Assembly (NCBI RefSeq): GCF_029892605.1
Contig: NZ_JARXWF010000014.1
Location: forward strand, 45,014 to 109,013
Origin: Parabacteroides sp. PM6-13
Lineage (GTDB): Bacteria; Bacteroidota; Bacteroidia; Bacteroidales; Tannerellaceae
DNA length: 64,000 nt
Direction: 5' to 3'
Numbering within the stretch: position 1 is the first letter of the stretch; every line of letters begins with the position of its first letter. Below are positions 52,854-61,599 of the stretch, piece after piece. A program made the position numbers and the translations under genes. The notes under the pieces are model-generated. The model saw only the letters and a list, made by a program, of their open reading frames with translations, searched no databases and was not told the DNA's origin.

Positions 52854-55295
52854 ATGCGTGTATTCAAACTGTTAACCATTGCTCTATTGAGCATGATCAC
52901 CCTGCCCTCATTCGCTCAGGTTTCCTTCGGGCAACCGGAGTCGATCAACCAAGGCTGGTTATTTCAATTAGGAGATTTGGAAGATTTCACGAAAGCTGAT
53001 CGCCAACGTTGGCAAAAAGTCGATCTTCCGCACGACTGGAGTGTGAAAGGACTATTGAGTCCTACCTTGGCCAGCGCTACGGGCTATCTTCCCGGCGGCA
53101 TTGGCTGGTACCACAAATCGCTAACCATCCCTCAAGAGAAACAGGGAGAGAAGGTGTATCTCTATTTTGAAGGAGTCTATAACCGTAGCGAAGTGTTCCT
53201 GAATGGCCATTCATTGGGGAAACGTCCCAATGGATATATCTCCTTTATGTATGATGCAACTCCTTATATTGAATATGGGAAAGAGAATGTGATCGATGTA
53301 CGGGTGGACCATAGCCAGTCGGCTGACTCGCGCTGGTATACCGGTTCGGGTATCTACCGCAACGTATGGCTGGTCTATGCCAATCCGGTACATATCGGAC
53401 AATGGGGCGTATTCGCCTATCCGGAGGTAAAGAAAAATCAGGGAACGCTTCATATCGAGGTGGAGATCAATAACGAGACATCGGCCAACGCCAACCTGAC
53501 GATCGTCAACGAACTCCTCTCTCCCGAAGGCAAGAGTGTAGGAAATAATACGAAGAAACTGAACGCGACAGCCGGTCAGTCGAAAATAACGACCGCCATC
53601 AAGGTAAGCCGTCCCGCTTTGTGGAATTTGGAGAACCCGGTGCTTTATACCTTGAAGACAACCGTATTGTCCGACGGGAAAGTGATTGACGAAACATCTA
53701 CCCGTACCGGTTTACGCACCTTCACGTTCGATCCCGACAAGGGCTTTGCCCTGAATGGCGAGTGGATGAAGATGAAGGGTGTGTGTATTCACCATGATGC
53801 TGGTGTCTTGGGTGCGGCCGTACCGCTCGATGTGTGGAAGCGCCGTCTACTCATATTGAAAGAAATCGGATGTAATGCCATACGCACCAGCCACAATCCG
53901 CAAGCTCCTGAGCTTTATGACCTATGCGATGAGTTAGGGCTGTTGGTACTGAATGAGGCCTTCGACGAATGGGAGTTCCCGAAACGCAAATGGCTCGAAG
54001 GATGGAACGTAGGCACCCCAGGATTCCAAGGCTCCTATGACTTCTTCGAGAAATGGGGCGAGAAAGACCTGGAAGATATGGTACGCCGCGATCGCAACCA
54101 CGTGTCGGTTTTTGCCTGGAGCATTGGCAATGAGGTGGATTACCCCAACGATCCCTATTCGCATCCAGTGTTGGGAGGCGACCGTGCAGGCTTCACACAG
54201 GCTTCGTATGGTGGATACAATCCCGACGCGCCGGATGCGATGCGCCTGGGCGCTATTGCCAAACGCCTGGTTGCCGTCGTGAAGAAGTTTGATCCTTCCC
54301 GTGTTACAACAGCCGGACTCGCCGGTGTAGCTATGTCGAACCAAACAGAATATCCCGGCGCCTTGGATATCGCCGGCTATAACTATACGGAAAGCAAATA
54401 CGCGGAAGATCATAAGACCTATCCGAAGCGCGTTATCTATGGCAGTGAGAACGGTCAGGGCTTTGACGCCTGGAAAGCCGTGAGAGATAATGAATACATC
54501 TTCGGGCAGTTCCTTTGGACAGGACTCGACTACCTGGGTGAAGCCGGCCGTTGGCCTTCCCGCGGGTTGAATACCGGGATGGTGAACTTTGCCGGATTTA
54601 TCAAACCCAGAGGCTATTTCCGCCAATCGCTATGGTCGGATAAACCCATGGCTTACCTGGGCACCTACCTGAATATGCCTCCCCCCTCCCGCCCCGGCTT
54701 TGGAGGTGACAGACGGGAGAGACCGCCCTCCATGGATGCGCCATCTGTCTGGAATTATGAAGACGGGCAACCGATTCGCGTGGTTTGTTATACCAATGCC
54801 GCCAAGGCACAATTGATGCTGAACGGAAAGAAAATCGGTGCACCAAAAGCATACGACGACAAGACAGGCATTATCTATTGGGATCTCCCCTATGAAAAAG
54901 GGAAACTGGAAGTGATTGGACTGAACGAAAGCGATCAGGAGATTTCGCGTTACGCTATTCAATCGTCCGAACAGCCCTATGCCCTCACTGTTGAGAGCGT
55001 CTTGAAGAGCGAATGCGAAAACGGCTTGGCACAGGTGATCCTGCAGGTGGTCGATGAGAAAGGAATTCCTGTGGTATTATCCGACAACGAGGTGACCTGC
55101 CGCATTGAAGGCCCGGCGAAGTTATTAGGATTGGAAGCAGGCAACAACAGCGATATGAGCAACTATACCGATAACGCGCACCGCGTTTACCAGGGTCGTC
55201 TCCTGGCTTATATCCAACCCACCGGCGAAGCGGGCAGCATCAAAGTACGCTTCACCTCTCCCTGGTTGAAACCGGCGGAAGTGGTTATTCGTTAG
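52854..55295 (+). CDS. GH2 family beta-galactosidase-like enzyme
   Basis: 813 residues with signal peptide (MRVFKLLTIALLSMITLPSFAQ). Canonical GH2: jelly roll with LPHDWS and VYNRSEVFLNGHSLGKRPNGY, Ig-like domain, TIM barrel with acid/base Glu in AWSIGNEVD and nucleophile Glu in YGSENG, then C-terminal DUF4982-type and Ig-like domains. Co-transcribed with the GH43 gene, suggesting sequential removal of galactose residues from side chains. Two terminators follow. Confidence 0.94.
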   Translation: MRVFKLLTIALLSMITLPSFAQVSFGQPESINQGWLFQLGDLEDFTKADRQRWQKVDLPHDWSVKGLLSPTLASATGYLPGGIGWYHKSLTIPQEKQGEKVYLYFEGVYNRSEVFLNGHSLGKRPNGYISFMYDATPYIEYGKENVIDVRVDHSQSADSRWYTGSGIYRNVWLVYANPVHIGQWGVFAYPEVKKNQGTLHIEVEINNETSANANLTIVNELLSPEGKSVGNNTKKLNATAGQSKITTAIKVSRPALWNLENPVLYTLKTTVLSDGKVIDETSTRTGLRTFTFDPDKGFALNGEWMKMKGVCIHHDAGVLGAAVPLDVWKRRLLILKEIGCNAIRTSHNPQAPELYDLCDELGLLVLNEAFDEWEFPKRKWLEGWNVGTPGFQGSYDFFEKWGEKDLEDMVRRDRNHVSVFAWSIGNEVDYPNDPYSHPVLGGDRAGFTQASYGGYNPDAPDAMRLGAIAKRLVAVVKKFDPSRVTTAGLAGVAMSNQTEYPGALDIAGYNYTESKYAEDHKTYPKRVIYGSENGQGFDAWKAVRDNEYIFGQFLWTGLDYLGEAGRWPSRGLNTGMVNFAGFIKPRGYFRQSLWSDKPMAYLGTYLNMPPPSRPGFGGDRRERPPSMDAPSVWNYEDGQPIRVVCYTNAAKAQLMLNGKKIGAPKAYDDKTGIIYWDLPYEKGKLEVIGLNESDQEISRYAIQSSEQPYALTVESVLKSECENGLAQVILQVVDEKGIPVVLSDNEVTCRIEGPAKLLGLEAGNNSDMSNYTDNAHRVYQGRLLAYIQPTGEAGSIKVRFTSPWLKPAEVVIR

Positions 55296-55326
55296 CTCTC
55301 TTTTAGCTGCTGTTTTTTATGACATC

Positions 55327-55404
55327 AAAGCCCTTAAGTCTTTAAAGAACTTAAGGGCTTTAATCTTTCTTACCGACACGCTTACTCCAAGGTGTCGGTT
55401 TTTT
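55327..55404 (+). terminator. Two tandem terminator hairpins after GH2
   Basis: First stem 55327-55339/55349-55361 (13 bp). Second stem ACCGACAC/GTGTCGGT (55372-55379/55392-55399) runs into TTTTT. A -7-like TATGTTTG for the next gene follows at 55408-55415. Confidence 0.8.
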
Positions 55405-55442
55405 ATGTATGTTTGCCTAATAACACCAAAAAACAGAAGACA

Positions 55443-56153
55443 ATGGAAAAGACGTATGGCCATGTATTAGCAGGCTTATTTGTAGCTGTAGGGATTATCG
55501 TCCTGGGATTCTCGTTGAAATCGGGCATCAAAGGCTTTATTCAAAAAGAAAGAGTGGTCTCGGTAAAAGGACTGGCCGAGAAAGAGGTTGAAGCAGATCG
55601 GGTGATCTGGCCCTTGAGTTATAAGGATATTGGCGATAACCTCTCCGTATTGTATAATCATATGGAAAAGAAGAACAATACGATTATCAGCTTCCTGAAG
55701 GCAAATGGTATCGAGGAGAGTGAGATCACGGTTGCGGCTCCGGAGATTATCGATATGCAGGCAGAAAGATATGGGAACAACAATGTGCCCTATCGCTATA
55801 ATGTAACTTCCGTCCTGACAGTCACCTCTTCCAAGGTCAATTTGGTGCGTAAACTAATGACCTCACAAAGTGATCTATTGAAAGAAGGTATCGCCATCAG
55901 CGGAGGAGACTACCGCTATACGACCCAGTTCCTCTTCACAAAACTGAACGATGTCAAACCGGGCATGATCGAGGAGGCAACGAAGAACGCGCGGGCAACG
56001 GCGCAAAAATTCGCGGAAGACTCGGATAGTAAATTAGGCAAGATACGCTCAGCAACTCAGGGGCAGTTCTCGATCAGCGACCGCGATGCCAACACCCCTT
56101 ACATCAAAAACATACGGGTAGTCACTACCATCGACTACTACCTAAATGACTGA
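55443..56153 (+). CDS. SIMPL domain membrane-anchored protein
   Basis: 236 residues from the ATG at 55443. One N-terminal membrane helix (about 8-28) anchors a periplasmic SIMPL (DUF541) domain: VSVKGLAEKEVEADRVIW, YRYNVTSVLTVTSSKVNLV and the ATKNARATAQKFAEDS helix with KLGKIRSATQG. Family members assemble as oligomeric cages and the cellular role is not settled. Single gene. Confidence 0.88.
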   Translation: MEKTYGHVLAGLFVAVGIIVLGFSLKSGIKGFIQKERVVSVKGLAEKEVEADRVIWPLSYKDIGDNLSVLYNHMEKKNNTIISFLKANGIEESEITVAAPEIIDMQAERYGNNNVPYRYNVTSVLTVTSSKVNLVRKLMTSQSDLLKEGIAISGGDYRYTTQFLFTKLNDVKPGMIEEATKNARATAQKFAEDSDSKLGKIRSATQGQFSISDRDANTPYIKNIRVVTTIDYYLND

Positions 56154-56154
56154 T

Positions 56155-56287
56155 AATAGTGATTAGTGTATAGTGTATAGTGTATAGTGTATAGTGATTA
56201 GTGGTTAGTGATTAGTAGCCATTACTATCCACTAATCACTAATCACTAATCACTAATCACTAACCACTATACACTAACCACTATACA
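56155..56287. repeat. Inverted tandem array of TAGTGAT/TAGTGTA units
   Basis: About 50 bases of GTGATTAGTGTATAGTG-like 7- to 8-base units are followed, after a short AT-rich turn, by about 75 bases of the complementary ACTAATCACTAACC-type units. The whole gap between the SIMPL gene and metK can fold into one long imperfect hairpin. It may terminate the two converging genes. Confidence 0.85.
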
Positions 56288-57571
56288 CTAATTAATCGCC
56301 TTGCGGATCGTATCGACGTAATCCAGTTTTTCCCAAGTAAACAGTTCCACGCGGCGGATAATGGGCTCCGGCAGATAACGGGAGGTGAACACCTTGGTCA
56401 CTGTTTCCGGCTGGCGTCCCATATGCCCATAGGCGGCTGTTTCCAGGTAGATCGGATTGCGCAGCTGCAGGCGCTCTTCGATAGCTTTCGGACGCATATC
56501 GAATATCTCCTGAATCAGGGTAGCAATCTCACCATCGGTCATATTCACCTTCGCACGTCCGTAGGTGTTGACAAAGATATTCATCGGTTGCGCTACGCCA
56601 ATAGCATAAGAGACCTGTACCAGCATCTCATCGGCCACACCGGCAGCCACCATATTCTTGGCGATATGACGAGCCGCGTATGCAGCCGAACGGTCTACCT
56701 TCGAAGGGTCTTTGCCCGAGAAGGCGCCACCGCCGTGAGAGGCTTTTCCACCATAGGTGTCGACAATGATCTTACGGCCAGTCAGTCCGGTGTCGCCATG
56801 CGGGCCACCAATCACAAATTTACCGGTCGGGTTCACATAATACTTGATCGAATCATTGAACAACGCCTGTACATGCTCGGGATATAATGCCTTTACACGC
56901 GGTACGAGAATCGCTTTCACATCTTCTTCGATCTGCTGCTGCATGGCTTTGTCGGCCTCTTCTTGCGACATATCGATAGCTTCCACAAACTCATCATGCT
57001 GCGTAGAGACCACAATGGTATCAATGCGAAGCGGTGTGCCGTTGTCGCTGTACTCGATTGTCACCTGTGCCTTGGCGTCGGGACGCAGATAGGGCATCAG
57101 TTCCGGTGTTTTCTTACGGATATCAGCCAACTCTTTTAACAGGCTGTGTGAGAGGTCTAATGCCAGAGGCATGTAGTTTGCCGTTTCAACGGTTGCGTAT
57201 CCAAACATCATGCCCTGGTCGCCCGCGCCCTGATCCATCGGGTCTTCGCGCTCAACACCCCGGTTGATGTCACCGCTTTGTTCGTGAATGGCCGACAATA
57301 CACCGCATGATTTGGCTTCAAACTGGTACTCGCTTTTGGTGTAACCAATCTGTTCGATCACCGAACGTACTACATCCTGCACATCCACGTATGCGCTTGA
57401 TTTTACTTCTCCTGCCACTACAACCTGCCCAGTCGTAACAAGTGTTTCGCAAGCTACTTTCGAGTTCTCGTCATACGCCAAAAACTCGTCAAGCAAAGCA
57501 TCCGATATCTGATCGGCTACTTTATCGGGGTGTCCTTCAGACACCGATTCGGAGGTAAATAAATAACTCAT
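56288..57571 (-). CDS. metK: S-adenosylmethionine synthase
   Basis: 427 residues. Makes SAM from methionine and ATP. The signatures [25 protein letters not shown] and [19 protein letters not shown] are all intact. The length is somewhat above the usual 380-400, as in other Bacteroidetes. A -7 element TATCTTTG (57720-57713, minus strand) gives a leader of about 140 bases in which no SAM riboswitch was recognised. Confidence 0.98.
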   Translation of the reverse strand: MSYLFTSESVSEGHPDKVADQISDALLDEFLAYDENSKVACETLVTTGQVVVAGEVKSSAYVDVQDVVRSVIEQIGYTKSEYQFEAKSCGVLSAIHEQSGDINRGVEREDPMDQGAGDQGMMFGYATVETANYMPLALDLSHSLLKELADIRKKTPELMPYLRPDAKAQVTIEYSDNGTPLRIDTIVVSTQHDEFVEAIDMSQEEADKAMQQQIEEDVKAILVPRVKALYPEHVQALFNDSIKYYVNPTGKFVIGGPHGDTGLTGRKIIVDTYGGKASHGGGAFSGKDPSKVDRSAAYAARHIAKNMVAAGVADEMLVQVSYAIGVAQPMNIFVNTYGRAKVNMTDGEIATLIQEIFDMRPKAIEERLQLRNPIYLETAAYGHMGRQPETVTKVFTSRYLPEPIIRRVELFTWEKLDYVDTIRKAIN

Positions 57572-57893
57572 TACTCTAAATAATTATATGTTTAGTAATG
57601 AATTGACCAGAGGAGGGAAAGGATTGCCGAACGGCAGAAAGCGAAAAGGTTGTTTTAGCATTTTTTCCTGTGGTTGCAAGCAATACAAATCTATCCACGT
57701 CAATTCAGGGGGCAAAGATACAAAAAAAGAAGTTATAGAAGTTAAAGAAGTTAAAGAAGTTAAAGAAGTTAAAGGTTGACAAACCTCTATGACTTCTTAC
57801 TTCTTTAACTTCTTACTTCTTTAACTTCTTACTTCTTTAACTTCTTGCTTCTTAACTTCTTGACTTCTATGACTTCTATGACTTCTCAAAAAA
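57572..57893. other. Gap between metK and the M16 protease gene
   Basis: Holds the metK leader, a -7 candidate at 57713-57720 and the repeat array at 57730-57890. No gene is seen. Confidence 0.7.
57730..57890. repeat. Inverted tandem array of AAGTTAAAG units
   Basis: Left side: GAAGTTAAA units (57730-57776). Right side: about 100 bases of the complementary ACTTCTTTA-type units. A related one-sided array GAAGTTAAAGAAGTTAGAG lies at 61225-61275, so the M16 and small Cys-rich genes are bracketed by the same unit. Confidence 0.85.
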
Positions 57894-60806
57894 TCAATAC
57901 CCAAACAGATCCTCTTTGGTCAGTTTGCGGATCGGGCCGTATGTTGCCAATGATTTCAGATCCAGGTCTTTCTCATCGCCCAAGACACAATAGGTATATT
58001 TGCGATCTTTCACCCATTTCTGCTGGAAGGCTTTCACCTGATCCAGGGTCATGGTCTGCGCCTCGTCGTAGAGTTGCTTGCGCCCGTCGTGATCCAGCCC
58101 CAGGTCTTCCGAGTAGATATACGACCAGAGGATATCCGATTTGGTTACCCGTTCGGTACGCATACGTGTGATCAGTGATTCTTTCGCCAGCGAGAAGGCT
58201 TGTTCTGATTCCGGCATATTATTGATAATATCATCAAAGGCCTTCATCGCATCGATCATCTTATCATTTTGCGTAGCAATAAATGCACGGTAGATATACG
58301 AATACTTCTCTTTAGAAGGTGCATTCAGGTAGGCACTAGATGAATAGGCTAATCCGCGGGCTTCACGCATTTCCTGGAAAACAATCGCGTTCATACCACC
58401 ACTGAAATATTCATTATACATAGTAAGTATGGGGTATATGGTCCAATCAAAGGCCTCTCCCCGGTTTGATATGGCGGAATAATAGATCTGCGACGCGTCA
58501 TACTGTGCCAGCAGAACCGTGTTATCGGTTATCGTAGCCTGCTTGAATTCTTTCCCTACCGGTATCGGTTCAAAGGTATCAGGCACCTTATGATACTTCT
58601 CGATAGTCGCAATCAGCTCTTGGGGTTTCTCCGGGCCATAATAAAGCACTCTATGCTTATATGTATTAATATTATGGATACGATCAACCAACTGTGCCGG
58701 ATTCATATTCTGCAATTCCGCGTTGCTTAGCACATTCTTCGCAGGAGAATCGGGGCCCCATATAGCATATTGGGTCAACATACTGAAGTTCTGACTCTGA
58801 TTCAATTTGGCATTGGTTCGACGTTTCTGTATATCGGCCGCCAGATTAGCGTAGGCCTCTTGATTCACCTGCGCATCGGCCAGCAGTTCTTCAAAGAGCT
58901 GCATGGCTTCCGGCATCTTTTCTGCCAATCCTTCCAGGGTGACATAGGTACGTTCGCTTCCGGGGCTAACGCCAAAATAGCAGGCCAACTTATAGAATTC
59001 TTCATTAATCTGCTGCAGGCTCTTGGTTGAAGTGCCCAGGTATTTCATGTATTCGAAGGCTACTCCCATCGCTTTGTCGTTGTTGTTGCCCATATCGAAC
59101 ACATAAAGCAGGGAGAAGATATCGTTGGTTTCGTTCTGTTTGTAAAGCACTTCGATACCATTCTTTGTTTGCAGTTTCTGCATATCCTTCTCAAAATCGA
59201 CAAACACCGGTTCGATCGGTTTCACTTCGGAAGCCTGGATCTCCGCCAGGAAAGGGCTGGTTTTATCACGATTAGTTTCGATCGGAGTGATTGATGGCTT
59301 TTCAATCTTTGTTTCGTTCGGGTCTTTTCCCTGACGTTTGTAGATCACCACGTAGTTATCACCAAAATATTTATTAGCAAACGCCACAATGTCCTGTTTG
59401 GTGATCTTATTTAAACGATCCATGCGTTCCACCTGGTTTTTCCAGGGGGTACCATTGATAAAGGAGCTGACAAACAAGTCAGCACGTGCGCTGTTATACT
59501 CCAGGCGCGACATCTCCGTCAGTTTGTAGTTGTTGATGATAGCCTCCAACAGCTCTTCACTAAACTCCCCTTTCTTCAGTTTGTCGATCTCTGCCAGAAG
59601 AAGATCTTTCACCTCATCCAGGGTCTGTCCGCTTTTGGGGCGTCCGTTCAATATAAAGGAGGCATGATCCGCCATGGTCCAGCCACTGGCGTATGAGCTC
59701 AATACTTTCTGCTGCTGGGTAATGTTGACATCCATCAAGCCCGCTTTTCCGTTATACAGAATACTACGCGTCAATCCCATCAGATCATTTTCAGGGCTTG
59801 CAGCTCCCGGCGTACGCCATCCGATATTTACATTTTCAGCATCCAGACCAAATACCTCCCGCACGATCACCTCTTTGATGGGCGATGGGTGGATCGCCGG
59901 TTGAGCCGGCAGGCTTTCGTTGGGTTGCATATCGCCGAAGTAGGTATCTATCAGACGGATCATCTCTTCCGGATTGAAGTCACCCGAGAGACAGATCGCC
60001 ATATTATTAGGCACATACCAGGTCTTATAATAATTCTTGATATTGGTGATCGATGGGTTTTTCAGATGTTCCTGCGTTCCCAATACGGTCTGCAAGCCAT
60101 AGGGATGATCGGGGAAAAGAGTAGCCAATATAGCTTCGTTCACCTTGCGGCCATCGTTCGTAAGCGACATATTCTTCTCTTCGTAAACCGTTTCCAGTTC
60201 GGTATGGAATCCGCGGATCACATTGTTCTTAAAGCGATCGGCCTGTATCTTTGCCCAGTTCTCCACCTGGTTGGCAGGTATATCCTCCTGGTAGACCGTC
60301 TCATCAAACGAGGTGTAGGCATTCGTCCCGTCGGCACCAATCGCCGCCATCAGTTTGTCGTATTCATTGGGAATCGACAATTTGGAGGCCTCGTACGAGA
60401 CACTGTCGATCTGTGCGTAGATCGCTTTGCGTTCCGCCTCATCGGTGGTCTTGCGATAGACTTCAAAAAGGCGTTCGATTTCATTCAACAAAGGCTCTTC
60501 CTGTTCGTAGTTTTGTGTTCCGAACTGCTGGGTACCTTTAAACATCAGGTGCTCAAAATAGTGTGCCAATCCGGTTGTTTCTGCCGGGTCGTTCTTCCCT
60601 CCCACTCTTACCGCGATGTAGGTCTGGATTCGTGGTGCCTCTTTATTCACTGTCATGTAGACCTTCAAGCCATTATCCAACGTGTAGATACGCGCCTTCA
60701 TCGGGTCGTTCGGTACTGTCTCGTATTTATACGGTGAGCTCTCCTGGCAAGCCGTCAGCATACCCATGATAACAGCCAGCGCGATTAACAAAAAAGAATT
60801 TCGCAT
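57894..60806 (-). CDS. M16 family zinc metalloprotease (pitrilysin/insulinase-like), lipoprotein
   Basis: 970 residues with lipobox LTAC. It contains two M16 repeats. The first has the inverted zinc motif HYFEHLMFKGT (H-x-x-E-H) with the downstream Glu in ELETVYEEKNMS, and the second, inactive half has the RGLAYSSSAYLN substrate-positioning region. It degrades peptides in the periplasm or at the cell surface. -7-like TATATTTG at 60836-60843 on the minus strand. Single gene. Confidence 0.95.
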   Translation of the reverse strand: MRNSFLLIALAVIMGMLTACQESSPYKYETVPNDPMKARIYTLDNGLKVYMTVNKEAPRIQTYIAVRVGGKNDPAETTGLAHYFEHLMFKGTQQFGTQNYEQEEPLLNEIERLFEVYRKTTDEAERKAIYAQIDSVSYEASKLSIPNEYDKLMAAIGADGTNAYTSFDETVYQEDIPANQVENWAKIQADRFKNNVIRGFHTELETVYEEKNMSLTNDGRKVNEAILATLFPDHPYGLQTVLGTQEHLKNPSITNIKNYYKTWYVPNNMAICLSGDFNPEEMIRLIDTYFGDMQPNESLPAQPAIHPSPIKEVIVREVFGLDAENVNIGWRTPGAASPENDLMGLTRSILYNGKAGLMDVNITQQQKVLSSYASGWTMADHASFILNGRPKSGQTLDEVKDLLLAEIDKLKKGEFSEELLEAIINNYKLTEMSRLEYNSARADLFVSSFINGTPWKNQVERMDRLNKITKQDIVAFANKYFGDNYVVIYKRQGKDPNETKIEKPSITPIETNRDKTSPFLAEIQASEVKPIEPVFVDFEKDMQKLQTKNGIEVLYKQNETNDIFSLLYVFDMGNNNDKAMGVAFEYMKYLGTSTKSLQQINEEFYKLACYFGVSPGSERTYVTLEGLAEKMPEAMQLFEELLADAQVNQEAYANLAADIQKRRTNAKLNQSQNFSMLTQYAIWGPDSPAKNVLSNAELQNMNPAQLVDRIHNINTYKHRVLYYGPEKPQELIATIEKYHKVPDTFEPIPVGKEFKQATITDNTVLLAQYDASQIYYSAISNRGEAFDWTIYPILTMYNEYFSGGMNAIVFQEMREARGLAYSSSAYLNAPSKEKYSYIYRAFIATQNDKMIDAMKAFDDIINNMPESEQAFSLAKESLITRMRTERVTKSDILWSYIYSEDLGLDHDGRKQLYDEAQTMTLDQVKAFQQKWVKDRKYTYCVLGDEKDLDLKSLATYGPIRKLTKEDLFGY

Positions 60807-60884
60807 AATATTTTAGTATTAGGGATTTATGGGGTCAAATATAGAATTTATTTTACGAAAAGATCGAAAAACCTTTCTGTTTTT

Positions 60885-61184
60885 CTACTTGCCGAACAGG
60901 TGACGCATGAAGTCTACCGGCGCCAGATAGATCATACGCGGCCCGACATAACGCATCACCCGGCGCACCTTTTCCCGCATCACCGGTTTGTAGCAATGAA
61001 CCGGACAATCCTTACAGGCTGTTTTCTCTTCACCAAACGGGCAGCGGTCGAGCCGTTGGTGGGTATAGGCGATCAGCTCTTCACATCCCGGGCAAAGCGA
61101 TTCGTTTTTCTCCTTCTTCCGGCAATAGATCCGCACCATTCGTTCAATGGTAACCTTTTCTCTTTCTATGCGTGATTGTTTCAT
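60885..61184 (-). CDS. Small Cys-rich protein, nitrous oxide-stimulated promoter family
   Basis: 99 residues with eight cysteines/histidine-rich motifs: CRKKEKNESLCPGCEELIAYTHQRLDRCPFG and CKDCPVHCYKPVMREKVRRVMRYVGPRMIYLAPV. This fits the PF11756-type family named after a nitrous-oxide-responsive promoter. It probably binds a metal or Fe-S cluster. The function is unknown. Preceded by repeat-rich DNA. Confidence 0.85.
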   Translation of the reverse strand: MKQSRIEREKVTIERMVRIYCRKKEKNESLCPGCEELIAYTHQRLDRCPFGEEKTACKDCPVHCYKPVMREKVRRVMRYVGPRMIYLAPVDFMRHLFGK

Positions 61185-61224
61185 GGAATCACTTGTTTTG
61201 TAGCGGACAAAGATACGAAAATGT

Positions 61225-61275
61225 CAAGAAGTTAAGAAGTTAAAGAAGTTAGAGAAGTTAAAGGAGTTAAGAAGC
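61225..61275. repeat. Tandem GAAGTTAAA-type repeat
   Basis: Five to six degenerate 8- to 9-base units, same unit family as 57730-57890. Confidence 0.75.
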
Positions 61276-61280
61276 GTTGG

Positions 61281-61484
61281 GCAAAGCCGCGTAGCGGCGA
61301 TCTGTATACAGCCCCGTGTGTAAGCACGGGGGGGGGTAAGAGGTAAAATAAAAAAGGTGCCGCGTAGCGGTACAATATTTAGAATCTGTAATATAGCACC
61401 ACGACGTGGCGCAGCCCATGTGTCCCTTACAAACCCCGCGCTTACACACGGGGCTGTATACAGATCGCCGCTACGCGGCTTTGC
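61281..61484. repeat. Palindromic MITE-like element with perfect 45-bp inverted arms
   Basis: 61281-61325 is the exact reverse complement of 61440-61484 (45 of 45). The 114-base interior has smaller hairpins (CCGCGTAGCGG appears both in the arms and inside at about 61364). Within 61185-61599 there is no convincing gene; the rest is the GAAGTTAAA array and the MFS terminator. Confidence 0.85.
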
Positions 61485-61540
61485 TTCAAACGATTAACAA
61501 TTTTGACTACCAAGAAGCGAAGCGACTGAACACCTATAAA

Positions 61541-61576
61541 AAAAGAGTTGCTTCCCTGCGGAAGCAACTCTTTTTT
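61541..61576. terminator. Terminator of the MFS transporter gene
   Basis: Perfect 15-bp stem (61541-61555/61560-61574) around CTGC, A-run on one side and T-run on the other, so it can work in both directions. Confidence 0.9.
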
Positions 61577-61599
61577 GTAGGTATTCAATCATTCTTGAT

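Noticed and set aside
56155..56287. CRISPR-like array
   Set aside because: Units are 7-8 bases with no spacers and an inverted second half; it is a simple repeat hairpin. No cas genes are in the window.
57572..57720. SAM riboswitch in the metK leader
   Set aside because: No SAM-I-like four-way junction or compact pseudoknot could be recognised, and most of the upstream DNA is repeat array.
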